DNA of 64,000 bases. Origin: Dallia pectoralis. Its lineage: Eukaryota > Chordata > Actinopteri > Esociformes > Umbridae. Under the pieces are notes generated by a model, which was not told the origin of the DNA, searched no databases, and saw nothing but the letters and a program-made list of their open reading frames with translations. The stretch lies in assembly GCA_029465975.1 (NCBI GenBank), contig CM055739.1, positions 7,544,012-7,608,011 of the forward strand. The letters run 5' to 3'. Both the position numbers and the translations under genes were made by a program. Numbering within the stretch: the first letter of the stretch is position 1; each line of letters starts with the position of its first letter. Below are positions 23,864 through 63,044 of the stretch, piece by piece.

Positions 23864-26470
23864 CCACATTCAGCCTGAAATGTGAGGTTTAAACATTTGT
23901 AATCCAAAGATCCCAGACTACATCTTTTCTTCAAATAAGGGGGAAACTGATCTTTCATCAACATCTAAGCTGAATGCCTCCCGATGAACGAGATACAGTA
24001 CAATTCACAGAGAACCACCGATCCAACCATGTTAAATAACCCATTATACACCTGTGAAGGCTCATTGTGTTGAGGTATCGCTATGATCTTCAGAGCAGGT
24101 GATGTGCAAACCGAATTACCTTTTTAATCGTCAACCCCTTTTCAGTGAAACTCAAACTGATGTGTTGTCATGGTTCCTGACACTGCATGAACAGTTCTGA
24201 AAGCAGGTGGCCAGATGTTGCCCAGGTGTTTGGGCCCTTCCACTTAAGATAACCGTTCACCTGTGGAATACACACTTAACACACATTAGATTACCAATCA
24301 GAGTGGCAAAGAGAAATTATTGTTTTCTCTGTGATTCTCTGTTCATCATTCCAATGGTGTTCCTATATGAGACGAGCGATCAGTGATTTTGGGCTACTGG
24401 TTGCATATCTGGTTGCATATCTGGTTGTATATCTGGCACTATTGACACACTTGCATATGGTAATATTTGGTCAGTGTCATCAAAACGACTTGCTGTCAAA
24501 CGTGGAATTGAATGGCTAACTGATGAATGATAGTGATTCAACTATTAGATTATGAACATGCTACTTGACATAATACATGACATTTTACACACCATGTCCA
24601 AAATGGGAGTCAAAAAGGTTTTATTACAAAACTCCCAGCCTTCGTCTTCAAGTTAGTTTACATTGAAATCATTTAAACACCAGAGCTTACCAGAGCTTCT
24701 TTCGGAAGCACGTATGGGTTAAATTCTTTGCTCAAGGTTCCAAAACAAATGTTTTATCGCGCGAGGATTGGAGAAAACATAATTGGATGTCAGAGTTTGC
24801 AGTTAAGACTTCACAAGACACTGTATTCTGAAATACCTTTTAATATTTCACAACAGTAAGCCAGAAAATGGAATTGCAATTTCCGGCGGTTTGTAATCGT
24901 TAGCTCATCGATTCTGCTCTGCAAACAATCTTGTGTATTTCTGACAGTTCAGCCCCAAGCTTTGCCTAGCATCTCTTAAGCTGTGCTTGATGAGAGCCTG
25001 GCTTACCACCAGACTCCCTGAGTGTCGGCCCTTGGGGGTAAACGGCACAGCGGAGAAAACATTGATGACCGCTGTCTGCCACCGTCGTCGAGTATTGAAT
25101 ACCAGCGTCTCCGTTAGAAATGTAACTTACTGAAGTGATAACGATCTCCTGCTTGCGCAGTATCTGTTGTCATGCTGATAATGAAACCGCACTGATTACT
25201 GATGATGACACCAATACCTGGCTGCGATGTGATGGTTAATTACATTTCTGAAAGAAAAAACCCATCCAGCGCACTTCGTGTCTACGCCGTAATTACCAGG
25301 CTGACAATCAGCACACTGGGCCCAGTGTGAAATGTGCATCTTCACAATCAATTTATCTTGATGAACTCGGTAAATAATGGATGCAGAAGTCATTTTTCTA
25401 ATGACGTGCAATTCACCGATGTCGAGACATTATAAGCGAACTATTGTGCGTGACTTTTCAGTAGATCGGCCGTGGGTGGTTGCAAACCGAAATACGCCAA
25501 GTCGTTTGCTGAATTGGTGTGGCAAAATATTGTAATTCTTGCATGCTCAAAAACGTATTAGACTAAAGATTGGTTTCCATGTTGCTTGTAGACACCCGGA
25601 TCACACAGCTGGACTCATCGACGGCCCAAAGTGCTACCACGTCAATATCTGTTCTTAATGTGCTTCTTTCCAGATTACAGAGTTTTGTTATATCAGAAGC
25701 GTCTGTCCTGTAAAGGACTCTCAAACGGCCACCTCACTAGAACCGAAGGCCTCTACTTATAACCCTTACTGTCGTTTTTATTTGACATGTCTCCAAGAAA
25801 TGAGCCTCTCGCTCGGAAATTGCTGCCATACGACTCGGGTGTAAAAGGAGTGTTAGCGGCAAGGCTAAATCTTCGGGGGGTGTTTTCCGCTAGGGCCCCT
25901 TGAGAAATACATGTCTGAGGATTCATATTTCCCAACGGAGTAAGAGCGACAGCTGGTAATTGTGCCGGCCAAGCTGTCTATTCTTCCGGCCTGACTGTCC
26001 CCGGCTCGCACCTTGACACAAACGCTTTAGACAAGTCTAATTTGTTTCCCTGTTATTTCAGGGTTTCATATCCAATCTACGAGGCTGGCACATTCATCAA
26101 TGTCGTTTCTTTTCTTTCTTTGGTCTTTTGTTGCTCTTTGAATACCCGTCACATTTCACGTTAGACGTCTCCCCGATCCCTAACACCTCTTAGTCCAAGA
26201 GGCCAATTATTCTGATATTTTGCAAATTGAAGTAGAACTGGAGTAATCACATGTGCCCTTCCTCTCATCTGTCCGTGGATATATAGGCAGATAAGAAGAT
26301 TGCGGGCTTGAGGGAAAGGTTAGCCTGGTTTAATGAGTGGGCGGAGTGGAGCCGAGGCAAAGAGGTCGGAGATGGCAGGATGCTGAGAAAGGTCAGATGA
26401 CACTGTCAGAATCAACCTCTGTCTCTGGGTGTCTCTATTCATCTGTCTCTGGCTGTCTGTATATCTGCCA
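23864..26470. other. Intergenic sequence, no gene recognised
   Basis: No supported exon. Segments around 24840-25420 are unique and not AT-biased and might hold conserved regulatory DNA; only alignment to other fish could tell. Confidence 0.5.
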
Positions 26471-26549
26471 GTCTCTCACTTTAGCAATTTTGTTCACCGT
26501 CTTAATCAGCCTTTTTCTCTCCTCCTTTGTTTCTTTCACAATAACTATT

Positions 26550-26890
26550 ACAGTAGCTCTCTCAGTATCTCACTCAATATCTCTCTCTGTATCTCTCTCA
26601 GTATCTCTCTCTCTCAGTATCTCTCTCTCTCAGTATCTCACTCTCTCAGTATCTCTCTCAGTATCTCTCTCTCTCTGTATCTCTCTCTATATACCTCGCA
26701 GTATCTCACTCTCAGTATCCCACTCTCTCAGTATCTCTCTCTCTTTGTATATCTCTCTCTGTATCTCTCTCAGTATCTCTATCTCGGTCTCTGTATCACC
26801 GTTTGTATCTCTCTCTCTCAGTATCTCTCTCTGTATCACCATTTGTATCTCTCTCTCTCAGTATTTCTCTCTGTATATCTCCCTGTGTGA
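26550..26890. repeat. CT-rich tandem repeat, CTCTCTCAGTATCT type
   Basis: Variable 8-16 bp units of CTCTCT plus AGTATCT or TGTATCT. Apparent long frames are periodicity artefacts. Confidence 0.92.
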
Positions 26891-27296
26891 GTTTAGTGTT
26901 AAGAGGAAGATGGAGGTGCAGTGTTAGATAGTTTTCAATTCACATGGCTGTTGGTATGTTTCCTAAATATTGCAAATATGATACTATATTGCTTTCCTCC
27001 CACAGGCAACCAAAATGCTTTTTTAACATAAACTCAGTGCTTCCTCATACTCCATTTTGCCTGTCAATACTGAGTGCATGGAAAGGTCACCTGGGTGTCC
27101 AAAGAGACTTGTCATTGGTGCCTGGTCACTCTTACGAGTCAATATTTCACAAACCGTCAGCGAGGATAAAGAGGTTTTATAAGATGCTGTATAAACCGTA
27201 CACGAAAAGACAACAGTTCACCTATAATGGATGATTATAAAAAAATGTTAACTCGGTGAAAACCTACCAGAGATAAGAGCTAATCCACAGATTGAT

Positions 27297-30200
27297 GATT
27301 CGGTAGGAGTGGCTTCACCGTGACTGTATATTATATAGGAGTGGCTTCACCGGGACTCTATACTAGATAGGAGTGGCTTCACCGTGACTCTATACTAGAT
27401 AGGAGTGGCTTCACCGTGACTCTATATTAGATTGGATTGGCTTCACCGTAACTCTATATTAGATTGGATTGGCTTCACCCTGACAATATATTAGATTGAT
27501 GTGGCTTCACCGTGACTCTATATTAGATTGGATTGGCTTCACCGTGACTATATATTAGATTGATGTGGCTTCACCGTGACTCTATATTAGATTGGATTGG
27601 CTTCACCGTAACTCTATATTAGATTGGATTGGCTTCACCGTGACTCTATATTAGATTGGATTGGCTTCACCGTGACAATATATTAAATTGATGTGGCTTC
27701 ACCGGGACTCTATATTAGATTGGATTGCCTTCACCGTGACTATATATTAGATTGGAGTGGCTTCACCGTGACTCTATATTATATAGGAGTGGCTTCACCG
27801 GGACTCTATACTAGATAGGAGTGGCTTCACCGTGACTCTATACTAGATAGGAGTGGCTTCACCGTGACTCTATATTAGATTGGATTGGCTTCACCGTAAC
27901 TCTATATTAGATTGGATTGGCTTCACCGTGACAATATATTAGATTGATGTGGCTTCACCGTGACTCTATATTAGATTGGATTGGCTTCACCGTGACTATA
28001 TATTAGATTGATGTGGCTTCACCGTGACTCTATATTAGATTGGATTGGCTTCACCGTAACTCTATATTAGATTGGATTGGCTTCACCGTGACTCTATATT
28101 AGATTGGATTGGCTTCACCGTGACAATATATTAAATTGATGTGGCTTCACCGTGGACTCTATATTAGATTGGCTTGCCTTCACCGTGACTATATATTAGA
28201 TTGGAGTGGCTTCACCTTGACTCTATATTAGATTGATGTGGCTTCACCGTGACTCTATATTATATTGGAGTGGCTTCACCGTGACTCTATATTAGATTGA
28301 TGTGGCTTCACCGTGACTCTATTTTATATTGGAGTGGCTTCACCGTGACTCTATATTAGATTGATGTGGCTTCACCGTGACTATATATTAGATTGATGTG
28401 GCTTCACCGTGACTCTATATTATATTGGAGTGGCTTCACCGTGACTCTATATTAGATTGATGTGGCTTCACCGTGACTATATATTAGATTGATGTGGCTT
28501 CACCGTGACTCTATATTATATAGGAGTGGCTTCACCGGGACTCTATACTAGATAGGAGTGGCTTCACCGTGACTCTATACTAGATAGGAGTGGCTTCACC
28601 GTGACTCTATATTAGATTGGATTGGCTTCACCGTAACTCTATATTAGATTGGATTGGCTTCACCCTGACAATATATTAGATTGATGTGGCTTCACCGTGA
28701 CTCTATATTAGATTGGATTGGCTTCACCGTGACTATATATTAGATTGATGTGGCTTCACCGTGACTCTATATTAGATTGGATTGGCTTCACCGTAACTCT
28801 ATATTAGATTGGATTGGCTTCACCGTGACTCTATATTAGATTGGATTGGCTTCACCGTGACAATATATTAAATTGATGTGGCTTCACCGGGACTCTATAT
28901 TAGATTGGCTTGCCTTCACCGTGACTATATATTAGATTGGAGTGGCTTCACCTTGACTCTATATTAGATTGATGTGGCTTCACCGTGACTCTATATTATA
29001 TTGGAGTGGCTTCACCGTGACTCTATATTAGATTGATGTGGCTTCACCGTGACTCTATTTTATATTGGAGTGGCTTCACCGTGACTCTATATTAGATTGA
29101 TGTGGCTTCACCGTGACTATATATTAGATTGATGTGGCTTCACCGTGACTCTATATTAGATTGGAGTGGCTTCACCGTAACTCTATATTAGATTGGATTG
29201 GCTTCACCGTGACTCTATATTAGATTGGATTGGCTTCACCGTGACAATATATTAAATTGATGTGGCTTCACCGGGACTCTATATTAGATTGGCTTGCCTT
29301 CACCGTGACTATATATTAGATTGGAGTGGCTTCACCTTGACTCTATATTAGATTGATGTGGCTTCACCGTGACTCTATATTATATTGGAGTGGCTTCACC
29401 GTGACTCTATATTAGATTGATGTGGCTTCACCGTGACTCTATTTTATATTGGAGTGGCTTCACCGTGACTCTATATTAGATTGATGTGGCTTCACCGTGA
29501 CTATATATTAGATTGATGTGGCTTCACCGTGACTCTATATTATATTGGAGTGGCTTCACCGTGACTCTATATTAGATTGATGTGGCTTCACCGTGACTAT
29601 ATATTAGATTGATGTGGCTTCACCGTGACTGTATATTATATAGGAGTGGCTTCACCGGGACTCTATACTAGATAGGAGTGGCTTCACCGTGACTCTATAC
29701 TAGATAGGAGTGGCTTCACCGTGACTCTATATTAGATTGGATTGGCTTCACCGTAACTCTATATTAGATTGGATTGGCTTCACCCTGACAATATATTAGA
29801 TTGATGTGGCTTCACCGTGACTCTATATTAGATTGGATTGGCTTCACCGTGACTATATATTAGATTGATGTGGCTTCACCGTGACTCTATATTAGATTGG
29901 ATTGGCTTCACCGTAACTCTATATTAGATTGGATTGGCTTCACCGTGACTCTATATTAGATTGGATTGGCTTCACCGTGACAATATATTAAATTGATGTG
30001 GCTTCACCGGGACTCTATATTAGATTGGCTTGCCTTCACCGTGACTATATATTAGATTGGAGTGGCTTCACCTTGACTCTATATTAGATTGATGTGGCTT
30101 CACCGTGACTCTATATTATATTGGAGTGGCTTCACCGTGACTCTATATTAGATTGATGTGGCTTCACCGTGACTCTATTTTATATTGGAGTGGCTTCACC

Positions 30201-30391
30201 GTGACTCTATATTAGATTGATGTGGCTTCACCGTGACTATATATTAGATTGATGTGGCTTCACCGTGACTCTATATTATATTGGAGTGGCTTCACCGTGA
30301 CTCTATATTAGATTGATGTGGCTTCACCGTGACTATATATTAGATTGATGTGGCTTCACCGTGACTCTATATTATATTGAAGTGGCTTCAC
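27297..30391. repeat. 32-bp satellite array, about 97 copies, with nested higher-order repeats
   Basis: The unit is GGCTTCACCGTGACTCTATA plus TTAGATTGGATT (32 bp) with GATTGATGT, GATAGGAGT and similar variants. A landmark TTATATAGG variant recurs at 27331, 27779, 28516 and 29636: spacings of 448, 737 and 1120 bp, that is 14, 23 (plus one inserted G) and 35 units. At least 600 bp from 28516 recurs almost identically from 29636. Confidence 0.96.
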
Positions 30392-30723
30392 TTGTCAGAG
30401 GAGGAGGTGGGTTTGCCTGTTGAATAGTGTAGAGTGGCCCTGGCTCAGTTAGTTCCTTGGAACATCACATGATGCTGGGGACAGAGTCAATATACACGAA
30501 GACAATGATGACTGTAGTGCCGAAGGACAGGCAGCTGGTGGAATATGGATGTCTTCATTAATTACCATGCAGGATGTGGATTAGAGTTTTGGATTGGGAG
30601 TTTATGAAACAAGTGCTGGCAGATTTTTGTCCATTTTATTATTCTATATTCACATTTGTACTCGTTAACTGAATAAAGTGCATAGTTGTTAATATAGGAT
30701 GTTTTTAATTTCAGATTTTCTCT
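30392..30723. other. Unique spacer between satellite and LTR
   Basis: No gene or repeat recognised. Confidence 0.5.
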
Positions 30724-30728
30724 ATAGC

Positions 30729-31163
30729 TGTCATGACTCCTACGGGAGAAGCGGCAGCTCCACCTGCGGGCGGTATTCGGCGGTCGTCCTCCCCGGCCTA
30801 TTAGTCGTCACCGAAGCTCCGCCTCCCTGCACACCTTGTTCAGTCTCGTCATCACTCACCTGGTGTCCATTACCTCATTAGAGGTCTATATAAGCTCCCT
30901 TTGTATTGGTTGTCTTTGTGTGGAATTGTTACATGTTACGTGTGATATTGTGCAGCCCGAGTCTCGTTGTGAGCTCGGGGCTCTTTGTTTATTATACCTC
31001 CGTGTGAGGAGTGGTTACAGTTTGTGCGCTGCGTCGCATCCTCTACTTTGCCTGTGTGGCTTTGAGTAATACTACGGGTTTCTTCCGTACGGTATTAAAG
31101 AGACTCGAGAGTATTTCCGTGGGTTGTCTGGCTCCATCCTTCCGCCACCTACATCACCTGACA
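30729..31163 (+). mobile_element. Solo LTR of an LTR retrotransposon
   Basis: 435 bp starting TGTCATGACTCC and ending ATCACCTGACA (TGTCA...TGACA inverted ends), flanked by a perfect 5-bp duplication ATAGC (30724-30728 and 31164-31168). Inside are a TATATAAG box at 30887-30894 and an ATTAAA polyadenylation-type signal at 31094-31099, in the order expected for an LTR. No internal region or genes remain. The 5-bp duplication fits Ty3/Gypsy-like elements; family not determined. Confidence 0.85.
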
Positions 31164-31175
31164 ATAGCTCTGTTT

Positions 31176-31200
31176 TATCTCTCTCTCTCTCTCTCTCTGT
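31176..31200. repeat. CT microsatellite
   Basis: Short (CT)n just beyond the solo LTR. Confidence 0.85.
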
Positions 31201-33834
31201 CTATATTGTTCTGTCTTTATCTCTCCCAGTTTGTGTATCATTCTGTCTTCCTATCTCTGATAGTTTCTCCTGTCATTCTGTCACTCTGCCTTTCTCCGCC
31301 TATATTTCTGTCCTCTCCTTCTGTCTCTAAACGATGGATTCTGATGTCGGCATCATCGCAGGCGAGGTCTGAAACCCCCTGCCGCGTCTCTTGTCAAGTT
31401 AGCGATGGACCGAAACTCCAAATGTATTCATAACTTTTCCCGTAATAAAACACAATCAGTTCCCAACTGCTTTGCTTTTCAGAGCCGCACAATACATGTC
31501 ACAAACAAATGGATCAATTGGAAGCCTTTTTCCACCCTCCAGCCGTGATCATTCCTTAAAACTCTAATCAGACATACAGGGAGGGAAACTGCGGGAAGAC
31601 AAAGCCCGCACGTAATGTGGCATCATCGTCTCCTCTGTGTCTATCTCCGAAGCTGTCACAACAGCTAGAGGAAGACATATAATCTCATTAACGCTGTGTC
31701 ACAGTCGTACTCAATCAACCATTCTATTATGTTTTCTTCCTCTGTGACCTGACCCGGGGCTAATGTTGCTAGCTCTGTTGTTTCCCAATATCCAGCCTGG
31801 GTCTATTTCGGTCTTTCTTCTGCGGTAGATCATACATTTGCCCATTTTTATAAGGTGTAAAAGCTTCGCGAGATATGTGGCGCGTATACAACTCGCTTTT
31901 AGTCCCTCACAGTAGGGCATTGTGTTTACTCAAATGGGGGAGGCGAGGACACTGTGAGTGCTGTGGTGCAGAGTATAGCAGTACCTACGTCTTTGATTGT
32001 AGGATCTGCCTGCAGCTTGTAATCTAATTAATAACTGGCTGAGAGCAGGGGAGACTGTAATAGTCTACTCCATCACTCTGAGCCTCTAGATCTGCTCCTC
32101 CCCCATGTGAAATACGATGACACTAGCCATCTCAATCATCCAACCAGCCCACTTTTCTCAAGTCCCCTAAAACTAAAGCTGGACTTGAAGGCTAAATAAA
32201 AGGAAACTAATGGCTGCGGAGCGGCATTACTCATTAATTCGCTCTCCCGGCACTTTTGAGGAGTTAGCTTATTCAATATTGTTAAAATTGTCGGTAAAAG
32301 AAAATGGCAGAAATGAACAGTGCTATTGTTATTTGTAATATTATAAGAGTATGTGCTGTGTACAAACCCGTACGGGAGAAAAAGAGGTTGGGTCTAACAA
32401 ATCCAATCAAATCCAATCGGTATTCACATAAAGCTGTAAAAAATGTTTTTTTTTTAATTAAATATACATTTGTTTACAATATACCTGAAGAATCCAATAA
32501 AACATACTTTAAATAAATATATTGCGTGAGCGCGGTCTGTACAACTTTCATAGTGGAGGAACTGCAAGAACTAATGCACTTTGAAGAGTACAACCAGCAA
32601 TAAGAAACCTTTAACAGGCTATTTGTAGACAAAGTTTCTGAAGCTGGGCATATGATGACCTGTAAGACCAAGCCGTAAGAAGCTAGTCTGCTTGTGTTCG
32701 GCTAACAGTGCATAACATTTCTTGATGAACGCGGCTATGTCAAACTAAGAGCAAGCAACGTGTTGTCGTTCCAGAAGAGACTGCAGTTGGATTAAAGAGC
32801 GGAGGCTCCCTTGAACATGGAACTCCAACGCTGCTTTTGTAACTGCAGGCCTTTTACATCGGCTGAGGAGAACTTTCTAGAACATGACGTCTTCATTCGA
32901 GACAACTCACAACATCAACAACCGGTGGAGAAGCTCTCCTGAGGCCACACCCACCTTTCTACCCTAGACCCCGTCTTATAATCTAGAAATAATTAATTTC
33001 AAAAGTCACAGGCACAATCACGTAACATTGTACTGAACTACATCTGGACTCGTCCGCACGACTTACTGCCCCGGTCCTCCTGCGTTTCGTTAAACCATTA
33101 CACGTTGTCCCGGATGTCGCCGGAGTTAAACGCAGAACGAATAAAACTGTTATCGGCGGCGAGGGCACAAGCGGACAACATATTAGTTAACGGAAAACCG
33201 GTGTGTTCGGAGAACGAGAGGGGCCGGCCGCAAAGTCCTTGGCACACGGCCACAACTCCATTAAGTGAGATCAGTGGTTTTCAAAGAGAGCAGGAACAGG
33301 TGCGACTCGTGCCTGAGACCTTGCATTGGCAGATGGTCGAACGTCATTAATCAGTCATTATCGCATCCAGGATCCACAGGTGAATACAAGTAAGTGAGTT
33401 ATAGTCTCTGCGACCGACCGACCGACCGACCAGCCTCTACGGGAAATCATAGAATTTGTACATTCAGAACACGCGGGGCTGTTTGAAGCGGGCCTCGGTT
33501 TTTCTTTTTTTTCCTTTCGTTCAAACTTCAGAGCACGAACGCGGTCGACTTAATACGTTTGTGTCACATCAAACGGGGTCCAGCTCTCGTGCCCCGCTAA
33601 ACGGTCCATAAAGGACAGAGCATTGGGATCACCATCCTGCAATAGCCAATAAGAATAGGCCCACCTGTGACCCTTATAAAGCCCACAGGAAGGACAGGCG
33701 ACTAACACTGTGGTTTTGTTGTGGTGGCTGGATGCCCTTCCAATAGGAAACTGTTCTCTGTTTAAGGCCAGGCAGTGCAAAGAGCGGGAGGCAGGAGGGC
33801 AGACAAAGGCGGGTCTCTGGGAGACTCTGCAGTT
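31201..33834. other. 3' flank of cntnap5, no gene recognised
   Basis: Presumably holds the cntnap5 3' UTR next to 33835, but no clear polyadenylation signal could be assigned. 33412-33432 is (GACC)5. The segment 32140-32300 is unique sequence rich in TAAT motifs. Confidence 0.45.
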
Positions 33835-58590
<24,756 letters not shown>

Positions 58591-58860
58591 ATCATCCAAG
58601 TCGCGTCACAGAGTGTGTCGGCGTCCGCTCCACAAAATAGCTCCAGACGAATGCGCGCTGCCGCGGTCGCTCAGAAATTTCCTTCGGCTTTCCAGCTTCT
58701 GAAAAAAATGGTCAACGCCACGTGAATCGCAAAGACCCTCCCACAGATAATACCTTGACGACGTTTTTCCCAAAGCAACAAAGTTGCCTATTTAAGTAAC
58801 TTCTTCCAAAAGCCGCCGGTGGTGCCGCTTCTTATTCGTGTGAGCAACTCGACGCACTAA
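58591..58860 (-). promoter_or_regulatory. cntnap5 5' UTR and candidate promoter
   Basis: CpG-containing sequence directly upstream of the start codon. On the minus strand CTTAAATAGG at about 58784-58794 resembles a TATA/CArG-type element about 200 bp upstream of the ATG. The transcription start cannot be placed from sequence alone. Confidence 0.4.
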
Positions 58861-61562
58861 TATCCTCGTTAAGCAGCTCTATAGCAGCCTGTGTGTATCA
58901 GTAGACAATCAATCAGGGTTAGCTGTGGGTAGAGCATCTCACCAGGCTCTGTGTCTATTTGTGGGTGAGACAGCGAGGGGAATAGTGAGAAAGTAAGGGG
59001 GGACAGTAAGTGATGAGGACTGTGCTGCGTGCGCATATTGGCCACTGTATATTTATGACGATTATTTGTTTTGAACGCATCACAGTGTTCACAGGATATT
59101 GTCTTTTTGCTTTACCACTCACAACTTGTACAATAGCATAATGCACTTAAAAACATGCCAATAAACATTTTGGACACATAGGGCTACTACAGGTTGCTCA
59201 ATTGTACAAAATGGCTCTTTGGATGGTATTATCAGTGAGATAAGCCAAATGTTATGAGAACAAACACATTTTAAAACATAATTTCCTGTTAATCTAAAAT
59301 TGGGTTTGGGTGATAAATGTCTTGTTTAAAAAAAATGTTCCTCTACTTTAATTGGTTACATTTTGTCAAGGGTTCATAGGAAAGCAATGGCTGCATAGAT
59401 ATTGCAGTGAGTGTGACCAAAAATTAATGGAGACGTTTATTTTTACTCTGTTGTTATTATTGTCATGTCCCTATTTTCCAAAATTAAAAAATAACTTTTC
59501 TCCTAGTATCAAATTATGAGCCAGAATCTCTCGGTGAGCGCCAGAGAATTCAAGATCGTCACCGGAGCCCTCAGAGACACCTACCAAGTCATCCTGCCTG
59601 CTCAACCAGGAAGCGTCCTAAACCCAGGGTTTAGTGGTGACCCAACGATACCCTGCAGTGCCCAAGGCCCCTGTGCCAGCTGGGAGGCGGCCTTACGGTG
59701 TTTTGTTCTGAACCAAATCAGAGAATAATTGGGACAGAGGCTAAAAGTCCACCACGGTTCGCATCGCTCCAATAAGCTTCACCACTTGGTGGGAATTGTA
59801 AAGTGACTAACAAACCAATACACTCTCTGCTCTCCCGATGGGATCTCGCACAGCACCACGTGTCGACCATTCAGGCGCTTAACAAGCCTGTGGACTTTAT
59901 GATTGTTTTTGACGGTCTCTGGTGGACGTCTCACACTTCCAATGTCGATTCAGACACCCGTTTATAGGACTGCAGGGTACGGAAGGGAGTACGGCTACAA
60001 TATAAATTGAATAAATCAGTCATGTCCCTAGAGACACACAAAGAAACGAACAAACTGAAAACACACACACACACAGGGCCACGTTTTACTCTTCCTCAAG
60101 TGAATGGTACAATTCTGTGGGAAGGCCAGCAAAACATATTTTTCTCCGGATCATACAGACCTGAATTCAGATGGTCAGCGGGAATGTTTTGAACATCTTT
60201 AGAGATTTGCTGTTATGTCCTTAAAGTTAAACTCCAAAACAACTACCGGATGAATTACCCTGGCATTCTCACTCACACTTATTCAAACTTAAAAAAAAAA
60301 AGAAAATTGCTCTGGCTTTCCTGGCATTCAAAATCCCTTTCAACAGTCCCACACGGATAACCGGATCCAATTCCATCACGTTAAAGATAGGCTAAAAATT
60401 AAATACACGCTCTCCAACTTAGTTGTCTGGACTTTGATGACTCCACTTCCAATAACGCCATGTTTGTTGTGCTCTATTAGAGATCTGCATTTTTTGGAGA
60501 CCTAAAATTAGACCAATTAGTTAGTGAATCAGTCCGTTCTTCGGGTTCTCACCCTGTGTATAATTACATTTTTAATGACATTGCACGGTCTGTTCCACAA
60601 CAGTAGACCCGTGCTCCCATTGTCACACAGACGTTCTAATTAAAAGTCCACACAGTCCAATTAAAAGTGTATAGATCTCATAGAGAACATATTCCGGGCC
60701 GGTTAAAAACGTAGCGTCCGGAGAAATCCACTGTCCTCATAACAATATCGGTCTGGGTAGATCGCCGAACGTGAGGACGATGTACAACGCGTGCTATAAA
60801 TAAACATAATGTGGTATTCTTTCCACTAAGCCCGGCAACTACACGGGGCGTAGAGTAATTGGCCCATGTTAAAGGTTTAAGTTAGACCACCAGTAGATTG
60901 AATCTCCTGGGGCTGTATTGTCAGAGACATCCAGGGGTAATTGTACTCAGAGTGCACCACGGATTGAGTAATACACATAAGCCTATATGTGCAGTCAAAT
61001 ATCTCATATGAATATTAAGCATTACTGCTTGCTTCCAGAGGCTGGGGAAAGTGCTTGACCTTCTCAGCACATGTGCATAAATATATATATATATATATAG
61101 ATATATTTATTTCCCCCAATTTTTCCGCAGCATATCCATTCTAGTGATGGTCCCTGTTCCTTGTCTGGTAACACAGGGTTTCTTTGAACTTTACCCTGGC
61201 CCCTGAAACATCATGTGGCGCAGCTGTGTCCCGATCAGGTGTTGATTGTGAGGAGTGAATTAGTTGTATTTTTACTAAGGTCACGGTGACATTGCATTTG
61301 GTTGCTTTGAGGGCGTTCTGTCCACAGCAACAAATGCAATCTTCCAGATATTGTTGTTTTGTGAGGTTCACTTTGACCTGACAGCCTGTTTTTGCCAAGG
61401 GCAATCTCACAGTGGCGTGGTTTTCTCATCAAACGATGGCCCGGGTCACGCAAAAAACACTAATTAGGAACAAAAAACGTTTTACTCCTTACATCATGCA
61501 ATTGATTATTCTGCTTTTCAACAATTTTTCTACAGCGTGAATCTGGCTTAAAATAATATATT

Positions 61563-61596
<34 letters not shown>

Positions 61597-63040
61597 ATGT
61601 GCTTGGTCTTTACACCTGCTCAGGTTTACTCTGCTGTTGTCTAAAATATGGTGTGAATGAAAACCTGTGGTCGAGCCGGGGATTTGGGAAAAGCTGAGAG
61701 CCTCTCCTAGATCTCCAGTTCTAGTCAATGTGCTAACATCGCGTTTACAGTTACACAGAGGTTGTTATGCCAACAAGGCAATCTAACGGCGAACACAATA
61801 CAACAAAAAACTACGTCCAAAAGTGTTTCAGAAAACAATGCAGCCTACGCTGAATCATGCTGTGGGAGCTAACACGAAGATGGGTTGGTGGACAGACCTG
61901 ACAGAAGACCTGCCATGAGGTGTCCATCCATGTCCGTCTGTGATGTTCTGACTTTACTGTAGAGATTAGTGTGATGCCCTTGGTTCAGCCATCCTCCAGT
62001 CCATCCAATCTACATGGTTGAGTGAACTGTTCTTAAGCGCGCGCGGCGCACACACCCACCCACACAAACTACACTCCCTTCTCTCCATCTGTTCATTTTC
62101 TTTTATATTAGAAATGTAGCTAGCCATCATCAGCTGAACTTGTGCCCGTCTGGCAGCTGACTGCTCAAGATTGAGGCAATTGATAGACACGATTGCCCAG
62201 TAATTGCCTGGAGAAATGTGAGCCGGGTTTAACCAGAAAGCCATTCCGCAATCCATCCTATGAGTACGGTCGTGTTCCATCTGCATAAAGCCGAGCAAAA
62301 TGTCAGGTGCAAACTGCTCCGCTAAAGTGGTATAAGAGGGGGGCTGTCATAAGACTGAACGCATGCACAAAAAGAATTACAGCAGTGAAAGACAATAAAG
62401 CACGGTCAAAATAAAAACAAAGTTGTGGGTCTCCGATTTAAGTCCGGCTACTGCATGTGTCCCCGTGCAATGGATTCTGAAACAAGGCCAGTAGGAAAAT
62501 GGCGAGGGAACTAGGTACGCGACAAATGCATATTTCGAAATCTCTATATTGTCTTGATTTTCTTCATGTTGGGCCACGGTTCAATTAGACACTGAGGTAT
62601 CGCTGTGTTATTGGATGTGAAAGCCATGCTTGGAATGGGAAGCAAACACTGTCTGCGGTAATACAGACTCCCACATTGTCTCATTCAATATATCAATATG
62701 GAAATATAGCCGACACACGCTATCAGATCTGAACAAACGGATAGTCTTACAATGAAGCCTTGTTGTGATAAGTAATAAAGGACGATTACCTGAGAAATAC
62801 AGAAATAAAAATATATGATGCACAGTGAACTCCAAAAATAATTTGGAATAATGATTTCTCCTGATTATTTTTATATGTTCTGCAGTCCAGCACTTTGGTA
62901 ATGAACTCATACAATGGGTGAAAGTCACAAAATGGGTAAAAGTCCTTACTATCGTCTTCAATAAGAATTGCCAGGTTTTTTTTTTACTCCGGAAGGGTGT
63001 AAATTTATATGAACAAATTAAAATGATCCTAAATAGACAA
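58861..63040. other. 5' flank of cntnap5, no gene recognised
   Basis: Low-complexity (AT)n at 61079-61106 and 61558-61588. A 70-codon plus-strand frame at 59516-59728 has no recognisable domain and no splice partners. The rest is unique sequence without recognised coding. Confidence 0.5.
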
Positions 63041-63044
63041 GTTT

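Noticed and set aside
21668..30391. CRISPR array (regular short repeats).
   Set aside because: Units are directly adjacent with no unique spacers and the genome is eukaryotic; these are satellites.
59516..59728. 70-codon plus-strand frame upstream of cntnap5.
   Set aside because: No domain, no splice partners, no promoter; expected by chance.
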